This document shows, piece after piece, positions 22,101-33,100 of a stretch of DNA of 64,000 nt. Numbering within the stretch: the stretch's first letter is position 1; every line of letters starts with the position of its first letter. Origin of the DNA: Cafeteria roenbergensis (lineage: Eukaryota > Sar > Bigyra > Bicosoecida > Cafeteriaceae). The DNA lies in contig VLTN01000001.1 in assembly GCA_008330645.1 (NCBI GenBank), forward strand, positions 434,001 through 498,000, written 5' to 3'. The translations under genes and the position numbers were made by a program. The notes below the pieces were generated by a model. The model was not told where the DNA came from, ran no database searches, and saw nothing but the letters and a program-made list of their open reading frames with translations.

Positions 22101-23369
22101 TCAGTGTCCGTGGCTCCCGAGTCGCCTGGCCCAGTTGACGTGGTGTTCTTGCCGCGTGCGGCGCTCGTCGACGTCGCATTGGCGCACCCTGAAGCTGTGT
22201 GGTCGAGCTTGGCGGCAGAGGCAAAGAAGCTGCCTGACGACGACGAGCTGAAAGGGCTGGTGTCAGAGAGGTTTGTGGGGCAGGTTCATGCCTTGGGCTG
22301 TGCTTCCGATGTCGAGGGCCGAGGACGGGACGAAGTCAGACCTGGCGGCCAATCGATGGTCAGAGAGTCTCGGCACTTGCCACCCTGCGGCCTAATGCAC
22401 CAGCCTTCGCAGGCTCGGTCGGCTCTGCCAAGACTACGGGCCGTGTGCGCAAGTCTCGGGGTCGGCACACCCATTGGCCACCAACAGAGTGCGCCGGCTC
22501 CCTCCTCTCTCTACAGCGCCCTCGCGGCGTGCGATGATGCAGGCAGCGGTTGCCGCATTCCGGTGCAAGGCCCGGCTCCAGCGCCCGTGCAGAGTGGACT
22601 TGCTGCAGCAACGAAGCGGACACCGGTGTGTGCCGAGCGTGTCCCGCACAGGACGAGGACGAGCCCGCGAAGCGGGACTCGGACGCGTCCTACGGTCGCG
22701 GCTCCGCCTGTTGGCCTTCGGTCCCAAACGGCTGCTGTCGTGGGTGCCGTTCGCGCATTGCTGGCGGGCAGCGCGAGCACAGCCGAGGCACGCTTGCTAT
22801 TGAGCCAGAGTGGCGTGTCAAGGCTCGAAGAGGCCGCCCTGCAGCGCGGCGACGCGCCAGCGTCTCCCGCGAGACCCGGCGCATCAGCCTTGCAGGTGTC
22901 CAGCGCAGCGAGCGCACCTCGCCCCAGCCTGCGTGACAGGTTGCTTGGATTGCCAAGTCGCCCTGGTAGCAGTGGCAGCCAGAGGCTTGCTGGTGGCTCC
23001 TCAGGCAGCGGTTGTAGCACGTCTACGCATCGCACCGACGCTCGCTTCGGGGCAGCCGCGGCCCGCTCGCTTCGCCTTCAGCAACCGCTGTCTGGTCATT
23101 CGCAAGGATTGGGGCCTGACGGCGAGCCGGACGAGGGCAATCTTCTCGTTGCTGGCGATACCAGCATCGCAGGCGCAGCCAGGGCACTTACCGCCAGAGG
23201 ATTGACCACGGCAGCGAGGAAGATGTGCGCGCACGCGCTTGCATGGGCGGACCGAGCAGACGAAGTCGCGCAAGACGCGGAAGGGCCCTCAGGCGATCTA
23301 CGGCGTCCGCCGCATGCGGTCTTGCGACAGGCCCTGTTGTCCCCGGCCGCAGTGCAAGCGCAGGACTGA
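19185..23369 (+). CDS. Large protein with two cyclic-nucleotide-binding-type domains
   Basis: The frame is open for 1394 residues from the first ATG at 19185. The true start is uncertain: 19218 and 19689 are alternatives and upstream exons are possible. The N-terminal 250 residues are Arg/Pro/Ser-rich. The first cNMP-binding beta-roll starts at about residue 415 (LPGDLLFEQGAQGDAVFVVL). It is interrupted by a 160-residue Ser-rich insert and resumes with VLGPTSSFGEKGVVGSDRIR at about residues 650-672, where FGE and the following Arg correspond to the phosphate-binding cassette. A second, degenerate domain begins at about 715 (LRPFSDRAIRCLADTAQ, then IAKEGDVADGVFVIKAG) and closes after another long insert near FLPRAALVDVALAHPEAV. 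It lacks an obvious FGE cassette. The last 350 residues are low complexity. No transmembrane or kinase domain is visible, so it may be a cytosolic or ciliary cAMP/cGMP sensor. Confidence 0.75.
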   Translation: MPREVGPPAAHMRLAAPPLGAAGRLGETPVDLGGLARSVPERPTCQGTMMFIGGSCRTALSHLRVIDGSSRNSWSASAEPGSKLTARKAAVADPDEVLMGSGWQEATPCPPPAFLRIPGGEVSRHVRPKARAPQRAPAGVRLRTGAALGRWESPTQGRLRLAASGSRTMHALEPRSRSLGPRVPRPPAQRGALPGAPAMRRTPSQAEVVRSAPSATTSDGTQTSRAPRSSARRNVAPGPDSSRGVRARLARLVRAGDMDALADLVGLLAADCSATTADAWAPPRLRPAALQLTAGNICAQAAELQLQALSKAKFRPESSGRSGTAALAAACRAEDSPDLASDEAGVVARSSGPKFAVDKFRCSNHPVPDESVKAWCELLQRSPLERSDSELDALVQHLGPSVGILEHLPDLLRRRFFRYATAVSSLPGDLLFEQGAQGDAVFVVLKGMVAAQIEQRSTRDSSDVAKISAANVTRVYRVRFQYSSPPEKAPSGSGSELGQGEESVQSDCSDGSKNGSGLSQREAKRAMPSRRSNPQMGAQQLSAGDPFTTRERRWSKRWHRADQPDLSSAPRHGVARALPSDARPTAALVRVRKARRASLDSALSLGTASSCDSGSGSDASLQCTSGLILHGRGKAEVQAEELVLNTVAVLGPTSSFGEKGVVGSDRIRKASIVATEPCILLRVRGGVLRSLVRENRRRQKLQLRKVLRASPALRPFSDRAIRCLADTAQHRRFGRSEAIAKEGDVADGVFVIKAGVAVVSRKVALPPQLVSGMACLSGIGAQLSPARRADKLSAPVQLVGEHASSSTVSSTPPTSPRRRGALDTQSRTILNSILDKHAAKRRSEPRELSAPDAEGSPAASPKCCATEQPQARVIPESSAGPIAGQRTHGHQPVDAAIRLLEAGEMAGFTDVLAQFAALNLSAPAGHAADSVTESAAERLASLGAISGGAAPGNRHALRQLRRVDWSSLQWSVSVSVAPESPGPVDVVFLPRAALVDVALAHPEAVWSSLAAEAKKLPDDDELKGLVSERFVGQVHALGCASDVEGRGRDEVRPGGQSMVRESRHLPPCGLMHQPSQARSALPRLRAVCASLGVGTPIGHQQSAPAPSSLYSALAACDDAGSGCRIPVQGPAPAPVQSGLAAATKRTPVCAERVPHRTRTSPRSGTRTRPTVAAPPVGLRSQTAAVVGAVRALLAGSASTAEARLLLSQSGVSRLEEAALQRGDAPASPARPGASALQVSSAASAPRPSLRDRLLGLPSRPGSSGSQRLAGGSSGSGCSTSTHRTDARFGAAAARSLRLQQPLSGHSQGLGPDGEPDEGNLLVAGDTSIAGAARALTARGLTTAARKMCAHALAWADRADEVAQDAEGPSGDLRRPPHAVLRQALLSPAAVQAQD

Positions 23370-23678
23370 TGCGCAATCTGGCATTGTGTCAGTCCGTCTG
23401 CCCGCCGCACGTGCGACGGAACAGACTCGCACTTCGTGCATTCGCTACGTGCTTGGCGCTCTGACACGCTAGCGTGGGCGAACGGGTGCGAGGTGGGGGT
23501 GGCTTGCGGCTCGGGTTGTGCGGGCGATGATCCTTCCCACTGACACCCCCACGACGACACCAGCGGCAACGGTGCGCATTGCGAAGTGTCCATCACCCAG
23601 AGCCCGTCAGCGACACAAACCTCGCCCTGATCAATATTGCAGGCCTGTTCACCTGAGAGCGACCTCCAAAACCGGGCT
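23370..23678. other. Convergent 3' region, nothing else seen
   Basis: About 310 bp lies between the stops of the plus-strand cNMP-domain gene and the minus-strand LYR gene. It presumably carries both 3' ends. No RNA gene or repeat seen. Confidence 0.5.
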
Positions 23679-24460
23679 CTACCGCGTCACGCGCAGCACA
23701 TCGCCTTCTGCTTCGCGGAGCGCGTCCTCCCGCGCAGCCAAAGCATCAGCGCGCCTTTGCAACTCTTGGAGAGAAAGCCTCTCCTTGGGTTCACCGTCAG
23801 CCTTTCCGTCTGCTTGGGCGCGTTGCCTTGCCTCCTCTTCCTCCGCACGTCGCTGTTCGTGGAACGCCTGGCCGAGCGGGTCCTGCTCCAGATCGAGAGT
23901 CCACCGAGCACCTTTCGACTCAACCCCTGCACAGCAAACAGCACAACCGCATTGGGTCGAGCTTCACACCATGCCACCCGCCAGCACGCCTTGAGGCGCC
24001 GAGGGCTCGCAGCTGGCTCTGAGCTCACCCGTGTATTTTCGCATCGTAGCGATTCCCCGCATCGCGACTTCCACCGCGTGCGCGATCTTTTCTGGGTCAT
24101 CCAGTGAAGCCTTCTCGCGGAACTCTGCGACACACAGCAGCCGTCGTTGCCGAAGGCGGGCGGTAACGTGCCAGGGAATTCGAAACACCTCCAAACTCTC
24201 TGGCTCGCTCCCTCGCTCCCTCGCGACAGACAGGGCCCTCAGCGCAGCCCCAGTGATAGTACACGCCGGGCGGGCTGCGTTTGCAAGCGCGCGCGCGAAC
24301 CCAGAGGGTCTGACCGGGCACTCTCACCTGTCCGAATGTCCTGGAACAGCTCCTCTCGCTTGATGGATGGGAATGACCGTACGAGGGTCAGGCATTCCTT
24401 GTACATCCCCAGTATGTCCCCTCTCGCAAAGCGGCGAGCCTTAATCGTCACCGATGCCAT
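23679..24460 (-). CDS. LYR-motif (Complex1_LYR) protein with C-terminal coiled coil
   Basis: Three exons: 24460-24328, 24124-24029 and 23926-23679. The introns are 203 bp (GTGAGA...TCGCAG) and 102 bp (GTGAGC...GTGCAG). The product is 158 residues. Exon 1 carries ILGMYKECLTLVRSFPS, where MYK replaces the LYR tripeptide, as LYK does in ETFRF1/LYRM5. The first splice restores LFQDIRTEFREKASLDDPEKI, the family (R)xxFRxNxxLxDPEKI block. Family members bind mitochondrial acyl carrier protein and help assemble Fe-S or respiratory complexes; which client this one serves cannot be told. Exon 3 adds TGVESKGARWTLDLEQDPLG and then about 60 residues of Glu/Arg/Ala-rich predicted coiled coil, which is unusual for a family of about 100 residues. 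Without exon 3 the frame would end at a stop after 97 residues, so intron retention is an alternative. Confidence 0.85.
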
Positions 24461-24636
24461 GGCCACGCACTTGGTGCGGGCGCTGTGGCTGCGAGCTCCG
24501 TGCCGCGAGCGTGCGGCTCTGCCAGCGTTGCAAGACGTGTGAGATTGGCCGTGGCGAAAGGGCGCTGCAAACAGGGCGTGAAGGCACTCGGAAGCCAAAA
24601 CAAAACATTCGGTCTTTCCATACGGGGCACAGGGGC

Positions 24637-26844
24637 TCAGTGGCCATCCTCGACTGCCTCGTCCGGCTGGGGCTCTGCCAAGGCGGCCATGTTCCGCGAC
24701 ACGCGGTGCGCCAGGACGGCGAGCGACACGGACGTGACGAGCAATACAGGGCTCGTAGCTGCCGCAACCACACTGACAGGCTGGGATGACATGGCCCCCC
24801 ACACTTCAGGCGCCACAGTGGGCTCCGCCACGAGCTTGAGCCATGCCAGAAGAGCCGCGTGCACCGATGCCACAGCCAGCACTGAAGGGAACGCGCGACG
24901 TGCGGCAAGCCGATCACCCTCGGCGCTGACATGCTCTGCGAGACCCGCAGGACGAGTTGCCGCTCGAGCCATCTCCGCCCGGCGCACTATCCACATGCGA
25001 ACCGCCAACCAGACCAGAACAGCTGATGGCAAGTAATACAAGAGCATCGTTGCCCACAGCGTTCCCCACCCAGTTGAAAGGTCTGCGCTGGAGTCCAAGG
25101 GGCGTGACGAGGCGCTATTGAGAAAAAAGTTGGGGTCGGGGATCCGCGATCGCGTGAAAGCGCCGATCGCCGCCGTAGCGCTCGGCCCCGCTGCCCCGCT
25201 GGCCACAGCTGAATGAGTCGTTGCCAGAGCGCCGCCGACAGTGTCCCGGAGCAGGTTCAGGGCTTGGTGAGCAGCCGCGTCGCCGCTCATCAGCGCCAAG
25301 AGGGACAGCAGCGCGTGGCGAAAGGCGTTATACTCAAGCAGTCCGCTGGCCAGCTCTGGAAACGGGAGGCAGGAAATTGTTGTCAAGGAAATGACGGCCA
25401 TGAAAGCCGCCGCGCAAGCTTCCAGGTATCGCACGGTGTCCGCGATGGCCAGCTTCAGAGCCCAGCCGTGAGTCCTCCTGGTTGCGGGCGACAGCAGAAT
25501 GCGGGCCGCAACCAGGAAGGGTCCGACCCCGAGGCAACAAACCATTACGTGCGGGCTCGACCAAGCAGGCACGCGCAAGAACACTGCTTGGGCTGCTTCC
25601 CAGCCGGCGGCTCCCTGGCTGCCTGGCCAGGCATCGGCGCTCCGCCTGATGACTGAGCGCAGGGGCGCCTCTTCGGGGTGGGAGGCGCCGACCTCGCCTG
25701 GCACAACTCCAAGGAACGCACCTCCAGCACCGAACAGCGCGGCTCCGGAAGGAAGCTGGGAACCAACGCCCATGGCAGTCACAGCAGGCCACGCTGACAG
25801 AATGCCATACACCGATGCAGCGGTCAGCGCAGAGAGGACGAGCGGCCCACTGACCCACGTCCGCGTCCCCGAAGTTGCAGCGGCCCAGCAGTACAGTGCC
25901 GAGAGCGCAAGCGCAGCTGCCATGGGAACCCAGGCACGAATGCCACTTGCCATCGTCAGAGGCCAGACAGCGGCCCAAGCATCGGGATCTAAAAGCGAAA
26001 ATGGGACAACAAGCATGGGCGCCGAGGCCACAGACACCACCACCCGAACCACCGAAATCAGCGGCCACACCAGGGCGAGCGCCGCTGCCACCCTCGCCCA
26101 CTCAGCCCTGATCGCGGGAAAGAGCGTGTCCATGGACCAGTGCGAAGCAAACCCGACCATATCCCGAACCATTCGGACGTGACTCTTGGTCGCTGGGGCC
26201 GTGCTGCTCGGCGCGCCCGCGCCGGGACCTGTCGAGACAGGCCCTGCTTCCCGAGAGCCACTTTGCCCGCTGCTGCCAGGGGCTACCGTCAGGGCCCCAT
26301 CGAGAGCTTGCTGGAGCGACTGCTCCAGCTCCTTGACTCGCCTCTCTGCCTCCTCGCTGCGAGCGTAAGCGGCTGCAGCGCCAGGCACGAGTTTTGCAAT
26401 CAGGGCCTTTTTGCTCGCCTGCTCGGCCTCAAGGTCGTCAACAGCTTGCCTCCATCGAGCTTTGGCAAGTCTGTTTTCTTCAGAAAGCGCGCGGAGGCGC
26501 AGCACGAGCTCCCGTTGCTGAGCCAGCATCGACGCGGTGGCGACCGACGCCTTGCTCGCAGCAGTCCTTCCGCTGTGCGCACTTGTCACGCTCCCACTGT
26601 CCCCTGCCCGTGCCTTGGAGCCCAGGCCAAAGATTCCTTCATTGGGGTTGTCAGCGCCGACCGAAGGGGTCGCTGGGGACGCAGGAGGGCGCGATGCGTA
26701 TGGAGTCCGGTTGCTCGAATGCTGTCGGCCTGCGCCAGCCGCCCTTCCGCTGACCTTGGCCGGACTTGCGCGAGCCTGTTCGCCCCATGGCGCCTTTGCG
26801 ATGTCTGCGGGCCTCGTGCTTGGCGCAGATGCTTTGCCAGACAT
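24637..26844 (-). CDS. Unrecognised multipass membrane protein with N-terminal coiled coil
   Basis: One exon, 735 residues, ATG at 26844. Residues 1-100 are Ser/Ala/Pro-rich and disordered. Residues about 105-190 are a heptad-like helix (QQRELVLRLRALSEENRLAK, then EEAERRVKELEQSLQQAL). From about residue 240 to 715 there are roughly eight or nine hydrophobic segments, including VAAALALVWPLISVVRVVV, MLLYYLPSAVLVWLAVRMW and VLLVTSVSLAVLAHRV, with loops rich in Ser/Ala/Pro. I do not recognise a transporter, channel or receptor signature. The cytosolic coiled coil plus polytopic domain suggests an organelle-tethering or scaffold role, which is pure inference. It lies 176 bp from the LYR gene, same strand. 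Confidence 0.7.
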   Translation of the reverse strand: MSGKASAPSTRPADIAKAPWGEQARASPAKVSGRAAGAGRQHSSNRTPYASRPPASPATPSVGADNPNEGIFGLGSKARAGDSGSVTSAHSGRTAASKASVATASMLAQQRELVLRLRALSEENRLAKARWRQAVDDLEAEQASKKALIAKLVPGAAAAYARSEEAERRVKELEQSLQQALDGALTVAPGSSGQSGSREAGPVSTGPGAGAPSSTAPATKSHVRMVRDMVGFASHWSMDTLFPAIRAEWARVAAALALVWPLISVVRVVVSVASAPMLVVPFSLLDPDAWAAVWPLTMASGIRAWVPMAAALALSALYCWAAATSGTRTWVSGPLVLSALTAASVYGILSAWPAVTAMGVGSQLPSGAALFGAGGAFLGVVPGEVGASHPEEAPLRSVIRRSADAWPGSQGAAGWEAAQAVFLRVPAWSSPHVMVCCLGVGPFLVAARILLSPATRRTHGWALKLAIADTVRYLEACAAAFMAVISLTTISCLPFPELASGLLEYNAFRHALLSLLALMSGDAAAHQALNLLRDTVGGALATTHSAVASGAAGPSATAAIGAFTRSRIPDPNFFLNSASSRPLDSSADLSTGWGTLWATMLLYYLPSAVLVWLAVRMWIVRRAEMARAATRPAGLAEHVSAEGDRLAARRAFPSVLAVASVHAALLAWLKLVAEPTVAPEVWGAMSSQPVSVVAAATSPVLLVTSVSLAVLAHRVSRNMAALAEPQPDEAVEDGH

Positions 26845-27157
26845 GCCCAGGCCACCCCAAACCGCAGAAACAGCAGGGCGGCCGCCAAGCCTGACGATTG
26901 ACTTTGAAGCAGGTGCGGGATCGCCTCACTGCAGGCTCACGATGCCAGCGGTGGGGTGCTTGGCCCGGCCCCTGTCAGCCTGGTCACGCCTCGGGTGCTG
27001 GCTCAGAACGATTGCGCAATGATCTCGCCGACGCCAGTTCATTGGACGCGCATTCGCGCTGGCTCTGCCCAAGGCGACTGAGGCCGCAAGCACGACCCAT
27101 GTGGCTCGGCAATGGCTTGCATTGAGAACTCAGGCGATGGCGCCCCCCAGGCACGAC
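26845..27157. other. Intergenic, no gene seen
   Basis: 313 bp between the stop of the CLU-RCC1 gene and the start of the multipass membrane protein gene, both minus strand. It should contain the 3' end of the former and promoter of the latter. Nothing specific recognised. Confidence 0.45.
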
Positions 27158-30100
27158 TCACGACTTGTTCACCGCATCAGTGCAAGCCCGTAGCGACATG
27201 ATCGGCAGCGACTTCAGCGACTTTTCTACTTGAACAAGCGTGGTTGCAATCATTCCCTCTGCAAGTCCTTTGCGCTCGTACATGCGCTGGTACGCCTCCA
27301 GAGCGTTGAACAGAGCAGATTCGTGGGCTGGGCCAGATGTAGCGGTCAAGTCCTCTCCTGCAGTGGCTTCCCCAGCATCGCCAGGAGCCAACCCGACACC
27401 AGCGCTCGGCTTCGGCGCGGGCAGCCGACGCCGCAGAGTGAACACTCCAGAGCTCCACAAAGCAATCAGCGGCTGGATATCGTCCACTGAGGGCAAAGGG
27501 GCAGCGGCGGCGGCGGCGGTGGCGGCAGCGGCGGCGGCGGCGGCGGCAGCAGCAGCACCTTCAGGAGCAGCAGTCATGGAGGGCGAGGGCTTCCGGGCGA
27601 ACAGGACGAGTCGGACGGCCTGAGTCGAATCAGGGAACCGCAGCAACAAAAACAAAGCCCGTGCCGATTCGTTCCACGTTGCCAAATCCTTGCGTTGCCA
27701 CGACCTTGACGCAACTGCAAGGAGCGATGCGAGCTGGTCGTCCAGTTCGCTTCGCGAAGCGCCTTCGTCGGCTGGCGGTCGGTCCAGCGAGCTGACGCTG
27801 GCGAGCATCGAGCTCCAAGCAGCCATGCCCTGGGTGCCACAAATCGCTCCCAGCGGGCAGAAAGGCGACGTGGCCGCAATCCACAGTGCCACCAGCCCGG
27901 AATCTGCGCCTTCTAGCGACCGGCACAATTCGTCGTCAGCCTCGCGTGACACCACACTGCCAGGCATGAAAGGAAATTCAGAACTCATTGACAGAGGGGT
28001 GCAGCCTGCAATGGCGTGCGAGTCCGTGCCCGAAGCCAGTGGCATGGTCTGGCAGTCCGCAAGTCTGCTGCCCAGTTCCTGGCCAGCTCCGGGGTCGTAC
28101 TTGATCGCCACGCCAACAAGCCCGCCACTGAACGAGATGCCGTCCGTTCCGTTATCGACGGGCAAGAATTGGCCAGGTCTCGATATCGCTGGAATCGTCA
28201 ATTGCCCCGCGCAAGCGAACCTCCAAGTTGGGCGAGTCGCAGCCACCAGCACCACGTCAGGGTCTGAGCAGTTGGAAGACGAAAGAGATGGGCACGCTAC
28301 AACGCTGCGAAGCAGGCCATGCACGTCGTCCCTTCTCCCGCCTCCTCCGTCGAATTCAAGGCGGACAGTCGCGCATGCGCGCGACTCAGCCGCGGCGAAA
28401 GTTGCTGCCACCGCTGGTGCTGCGATCTGGGAGGACAGGGGGCCAGGAGTCGAGTGCCTGGGGGCGACTTCCGAATGTGGCAGCTCCATGTGCTGCAGCC
28501 AAGCTGCGGCCGCAGCCGACGACAGTGGAGTGACTTCGGACAAGAAGTTCATTTCCTCCGACTGCGAGGGCTTCTTGCAGGCTGCTTGAAGGGTGCGCAG
28601 CAACTCCTGAGCAGCGCTCTCATCGGCTCCGGACTCCGCGCGCCCATGCTGGCCTACGAGGAGGCGTTCCTGGCTTCCCCAGTCGCTTGTGGGTTGACAC
28701 TGGTGGGGCCCAAAGGGGTAGCGGCAGATCAAGTCCGCAGAGGCCGTGGGCGAAGCGCTGCAGTCCCGAACCAGGCCGCTCGTGAGCTGGGACACTGCAC
28801 GAGCAGTGTTGCTCTCCGGCCCGCCTAAAGGCACTCTCAGAGACACAGTTGCGTGTTCGCACTCCCTCGACTCGAAGGGAAGCTGCGTGGCCACTGCCTC
28901 GGGCGCTTCGATGCGGGCGGCGGCTCGATCTCCTTCCCCAGCGACGAGCTCCGCACGCACGCAGACCCTTGCTGCAGCCCTCCTGATGTCCTTTGGCACA
29001 ACGCCGACACTCATCGCCAGCCAAATATCGATGGGACCAACCCGGAACGGCAGGAACAGTCGAGCCCGACCGCCAGGGCAGTCAGACGGCAGCTTGGTCG
29101 CTTGCAGCACAAGGCCATCAGAGTTACACAGGCAAAGAAAGTCGTGTCGCGTGTCATGCGGAGCGATCCAGCCAACTTCCACCACTTGGCCGCTGACCAA
29201 AGCCAACGGCGGGCTGTTGGCAGAGCTGCTGGACGCGAACAAACCAGTTTCGGGATCTGACACCGTGAGCCGGGCCCAAGGACTTGGGAGCTCGCGTGGC
29301 ACGCGCTCGAAAGGCACATTGGCAGTCCAGGCAACGTCGGCTGGCATCCGCCGGACGGGATGGCCTGTCAGGATGAATATGCTGGTCGGAGCGGAACCGC
29401 TCGCCGACACTGACCTGACCGCGCAATGACGCGTTGCTTCCACAAGCACGGGCCTTAGCCTGAGCTGAGACCGCAGGGCCCCGAGGGGGGGGGAAGGCCT
29501 AGTGCGCGCTGCGCTGGCCAATTCAACGGTGGCAGGCGTACATCCGTGCACTGAGTTGCCCCAGGAATATACCTGCCCGCGCTCGGAGATGGCCGAGAAA
29601 CTGGCGACGTCCAGGCCTGCAAAGACTGACACGAAGCGCACTGGGAGCCCGTCGTCGCCTAAGACTGCGTCCACAGGGCACATGCTGTTCATCGGCCTGC
29701 TGGGCTCTGGTCCGCAAGCAACAGCCTCAGTCTCTCCCATGGAAAACAACTGGCCAGCCGCTGAGATCGCGCAGACTCCTGAGCTGTTGCAGGCAACATC
29801 AACAAACCTGGTGGTGACATCTGGGCAGAACTGCTGATGGGAGGCTCCTGCTAAGGCGTACGCGGCCCTCACAGCACTTGAGGGCGGAGAGGACTCAGCA
29901 GAGCCATCTGTTGCGACGAATGACAGCACTGCCTGCGACTCCGCGCTGACACGACTCGAGTTGGAAGAGTCTACTTCGCCGTCTGAGTCCGTGTGCTGGC
30001 TGCCAGCATTGCTGAGGCTGCCTAGTGCACAGAAGCAGCTCACCTGCCGCGGAGCCGCCCGCTCTCGTGGGCCAGAGCGGAAATGCTGCCTCCCAGAAAA

Positions 30101-33100
30101 AAGCAGCACACCGTCCGAAGTCAGCGCAACGGTCCAGGCTGGCGCTGGAGCAATTTTGACAACTGGGCCCGAAAGAGGGACTCGCTCTGGCGACAAGACA
30201 CCAAGGGAGTGGCCCAAGCCAAGCTGCGAGTCCGAGTTGCGCCCCCACGCGAAACAGAGGCCGCCAGCAGCAATTGCGAAGCTGGTGTGTTCGCCCGCAA
30301 ACACCTCAGACACATGGACTCGCTGCAGTCCGGGAACGACCTTGGGCGGGCCGCAAGTGACCCGTCCCCCCAGGCCAAGGGCCCCCTCAGAGCCGTCGCC
30401 CGATGACATCACGCGGCCTTCGGCAGAGGCAAAGAGGCAGTGCGACTTTCCACAGGCAAGTACCCGAACGTGGCGGCCTGCCAGAGCAGACACTTCGCAA
30501 GCCGGTGCTCCGGCCGGCGAGGTCCCCGTATCTGCCTGTGCCAAGCGCGACAGGGGGACGCGCGAAGTGTGCTTTGCGGGCCACGACAGCACGCGCCCGA
30601 ACGATGTGACGGCAAAGCAGGCCTGCTCCGAAACGCCGAGCTGGGAGATGGTTTCGCTTTCAACGTCAGCATCGTGGCCGCTTCCAGCAGAGGAGGTTGC
30701 ACGCAACAAGCTCCCAGTCGAAGAGGCGGATGCTGCGAGCGAGCTCTCATGCCGCAAGGCGGGACCACTTGAAGCAGTTGCCGCAGCGCACAGAGGTGAA
30801 TGGTGCTCATGAGCACTCTCGCTCTCGCGAGATGCGAGCGTCTGGCTCAAGTCTGGCGCCCGAACCATGCTTGGCACCTCCAGTGGCTGGGCCGGACCAA
30901 GCAAGCGAACCCGAGGAGTGGTTCGCCCGTAGCCCAGGGCGGCCAGATCTGAGCGACCGTGGGCGGCCCAGTCCACGGAGTCCGGCTCTCCATCATGGAA
31001 TGCCAGCCGTGTTTCGATTCCGCAGGACCCCCAAGTGAAGAGCTGGCCTTCGAACTCCGAGCCTGGGAGGCGCGGCACCAGGTTTTGCCTGCGAAGCACC
31101 ATTGCAAGGTGCTCACGGTCGGCCTCTCGCCAATCAAGGAGCCGAGAGAGGGGCGCAGAGGCTCGCAAATGGAGGTGCTCCGGAGTGCGAATCGCCCGAG
31201 CCCAGGCCCCGATGGATGTTGCCCTGCCCAGCGAGACATCGCTATGGAGTCCAGGCCCAATTGTCATGTCTCTGGCAGCATGGGCGACGATGTCAGGCCG
31301 GTTCTCGGCAACAATTTGCCAAAACGCAAGCTCGTTCCCACGAAACGCGCTCGCGATGGCATCGGAGCCTTCTGATGCAAGCACGGGCGCTGTCAGCGGG
31401 TTCCCGGTCCACAGGTGGAGCGCAGCGGAGGCAAGTGCAGTTGCATGGGCTTGCCGTTGCTGCCGCAAAAGAGCAATGCACATGCTGTTGAGGATGGAAA
31501 TTGAACTTGGATGCGGGTTGGGGCTCGTTCCGCCACTGGCTAGCAGAGTCAGCACTAGAGCCTTTCGGAAGGCCACTTCAGCAGCAGCAGGGCGGTTTTG
31601 AGCCAGCTCGGCATTTCCGAGCACGGAAAGCGCAGCCACCAACGTGGACGCAGGAGCAACAACATCTCGATTTGCCCCTGCGGCGCGCATCTCAAGCGCA
31701 GATGTCAGCGTGGCAACGGCCTCCTCGAACCGGGACGCGGACACCAGGAGGTCGCACAGGTCGACAGTCGCAGAGAGGTGCTCTTCCGAGCCACACCCAA
31801 AAATCTCGCCCATCGTCTGGGCTAGCGTCGCCGCCTCTGCCAAGGAGAAGACGAGAGATTCGACCGACGTGGGATCAGCACCGAGCGAGGACAGAATTGA
31901 GGCCTGTGCCACGTCGGGGGACCATCCCCAGTCCGGGGCAGATGGGGTTGGGTGAGGCGGAGTGGACAAACTCTTGGTGATGCCATGGGAGTGCCAGCCT
32001 TTCAGCTCGACGACCTCCACGGCGAAGAGCCCGACACCCGAGACCACCACAGCTGGGTGGAGTCCGACCGCCGAAATTCCAGAAACAGTTGCGTCCAAGT
32101 GCACGACTGGCCCGGTGGCCAGTGTGATGCGAAGGGACCTTGAGCGGCAGCTCACAAGCAGGGACACGGTGAACGGGCCCTCTGGGACGTCCTGAGCAAC
32201 TGCATTGGACACTCTCCCGTTCGGGCCTGCAACAACCACAGCCTTGGAGTGCAAGAGCTTCACGCCAACGAGTCCGCTGGGTGGTCTGTCCGTCCAGCCG
32301 GGCACACTGAGAGGAGTTTCTGCCATTCCAAAGAACAGGCCATTCCGGGCTCCGTGGCATCGGAACTCCACGAGGAGAACGCCCGGAGAATCATCATCTG
32401 GCTGGCCCTCGTCCGCGGAACAGGTCGCCTTCACGGGCTCAGCACCGCTGGAAGGTTGGGCTGGCCAGCTCATCAGGTCTGCAGCCGCCGCGCTGGCCAC
32501 CGCAGCTGCCGGAGATGTTCCTGTGGCCGAGGATTCTGTAGCGAGACCGGATTCTGTCCTTTGCACGTCTCGAATTGTGGCAACTGCGCACAAGCTCACA
32601 TCTGGAGGAAGCGAGCTTCCATCTGGTCGAAACACGGACATGCGCCTTCCGCAGGTCGACACCGAGCACTTCCCAGCGGAGAGAAGCGGGTCAAATGCAA
32701 GCACTCGCGAAGAGCCTCCTCTGGCACCCTGGCGTGCCCCGGGGGTGGCGCAAGCGATTTTGATAGCGCTCATGACCTGTTCGTCCTTGAGAATGCTCGT
32801 AATCCGCGTGTCAATGCATTCGATGTCGGACGAGGCGAGCGGCTCCGTTCCGCGGAGGTCCCAGTCTTCGAACGCTTGCAGCTGAGTCTTGACGTCTGCT
32901 GAGGCCGCTGAGGGGGAGTGGTCGTGAGCTGCCATGCCCCGCGCGTCCTCAAGCAGGTGCCTGCCTAAGCTAGAGCCGCCCCAACTGGCACGAGGGAAAC
33001 CCCGGGCCCCAAGGATGTCATGACGGCCAGTGCCGTCCGACCACTCAGACAGGCCATAGTGGATGCCAAATCGAGACATGAGCGTCTCTGCGTCGTGCTG

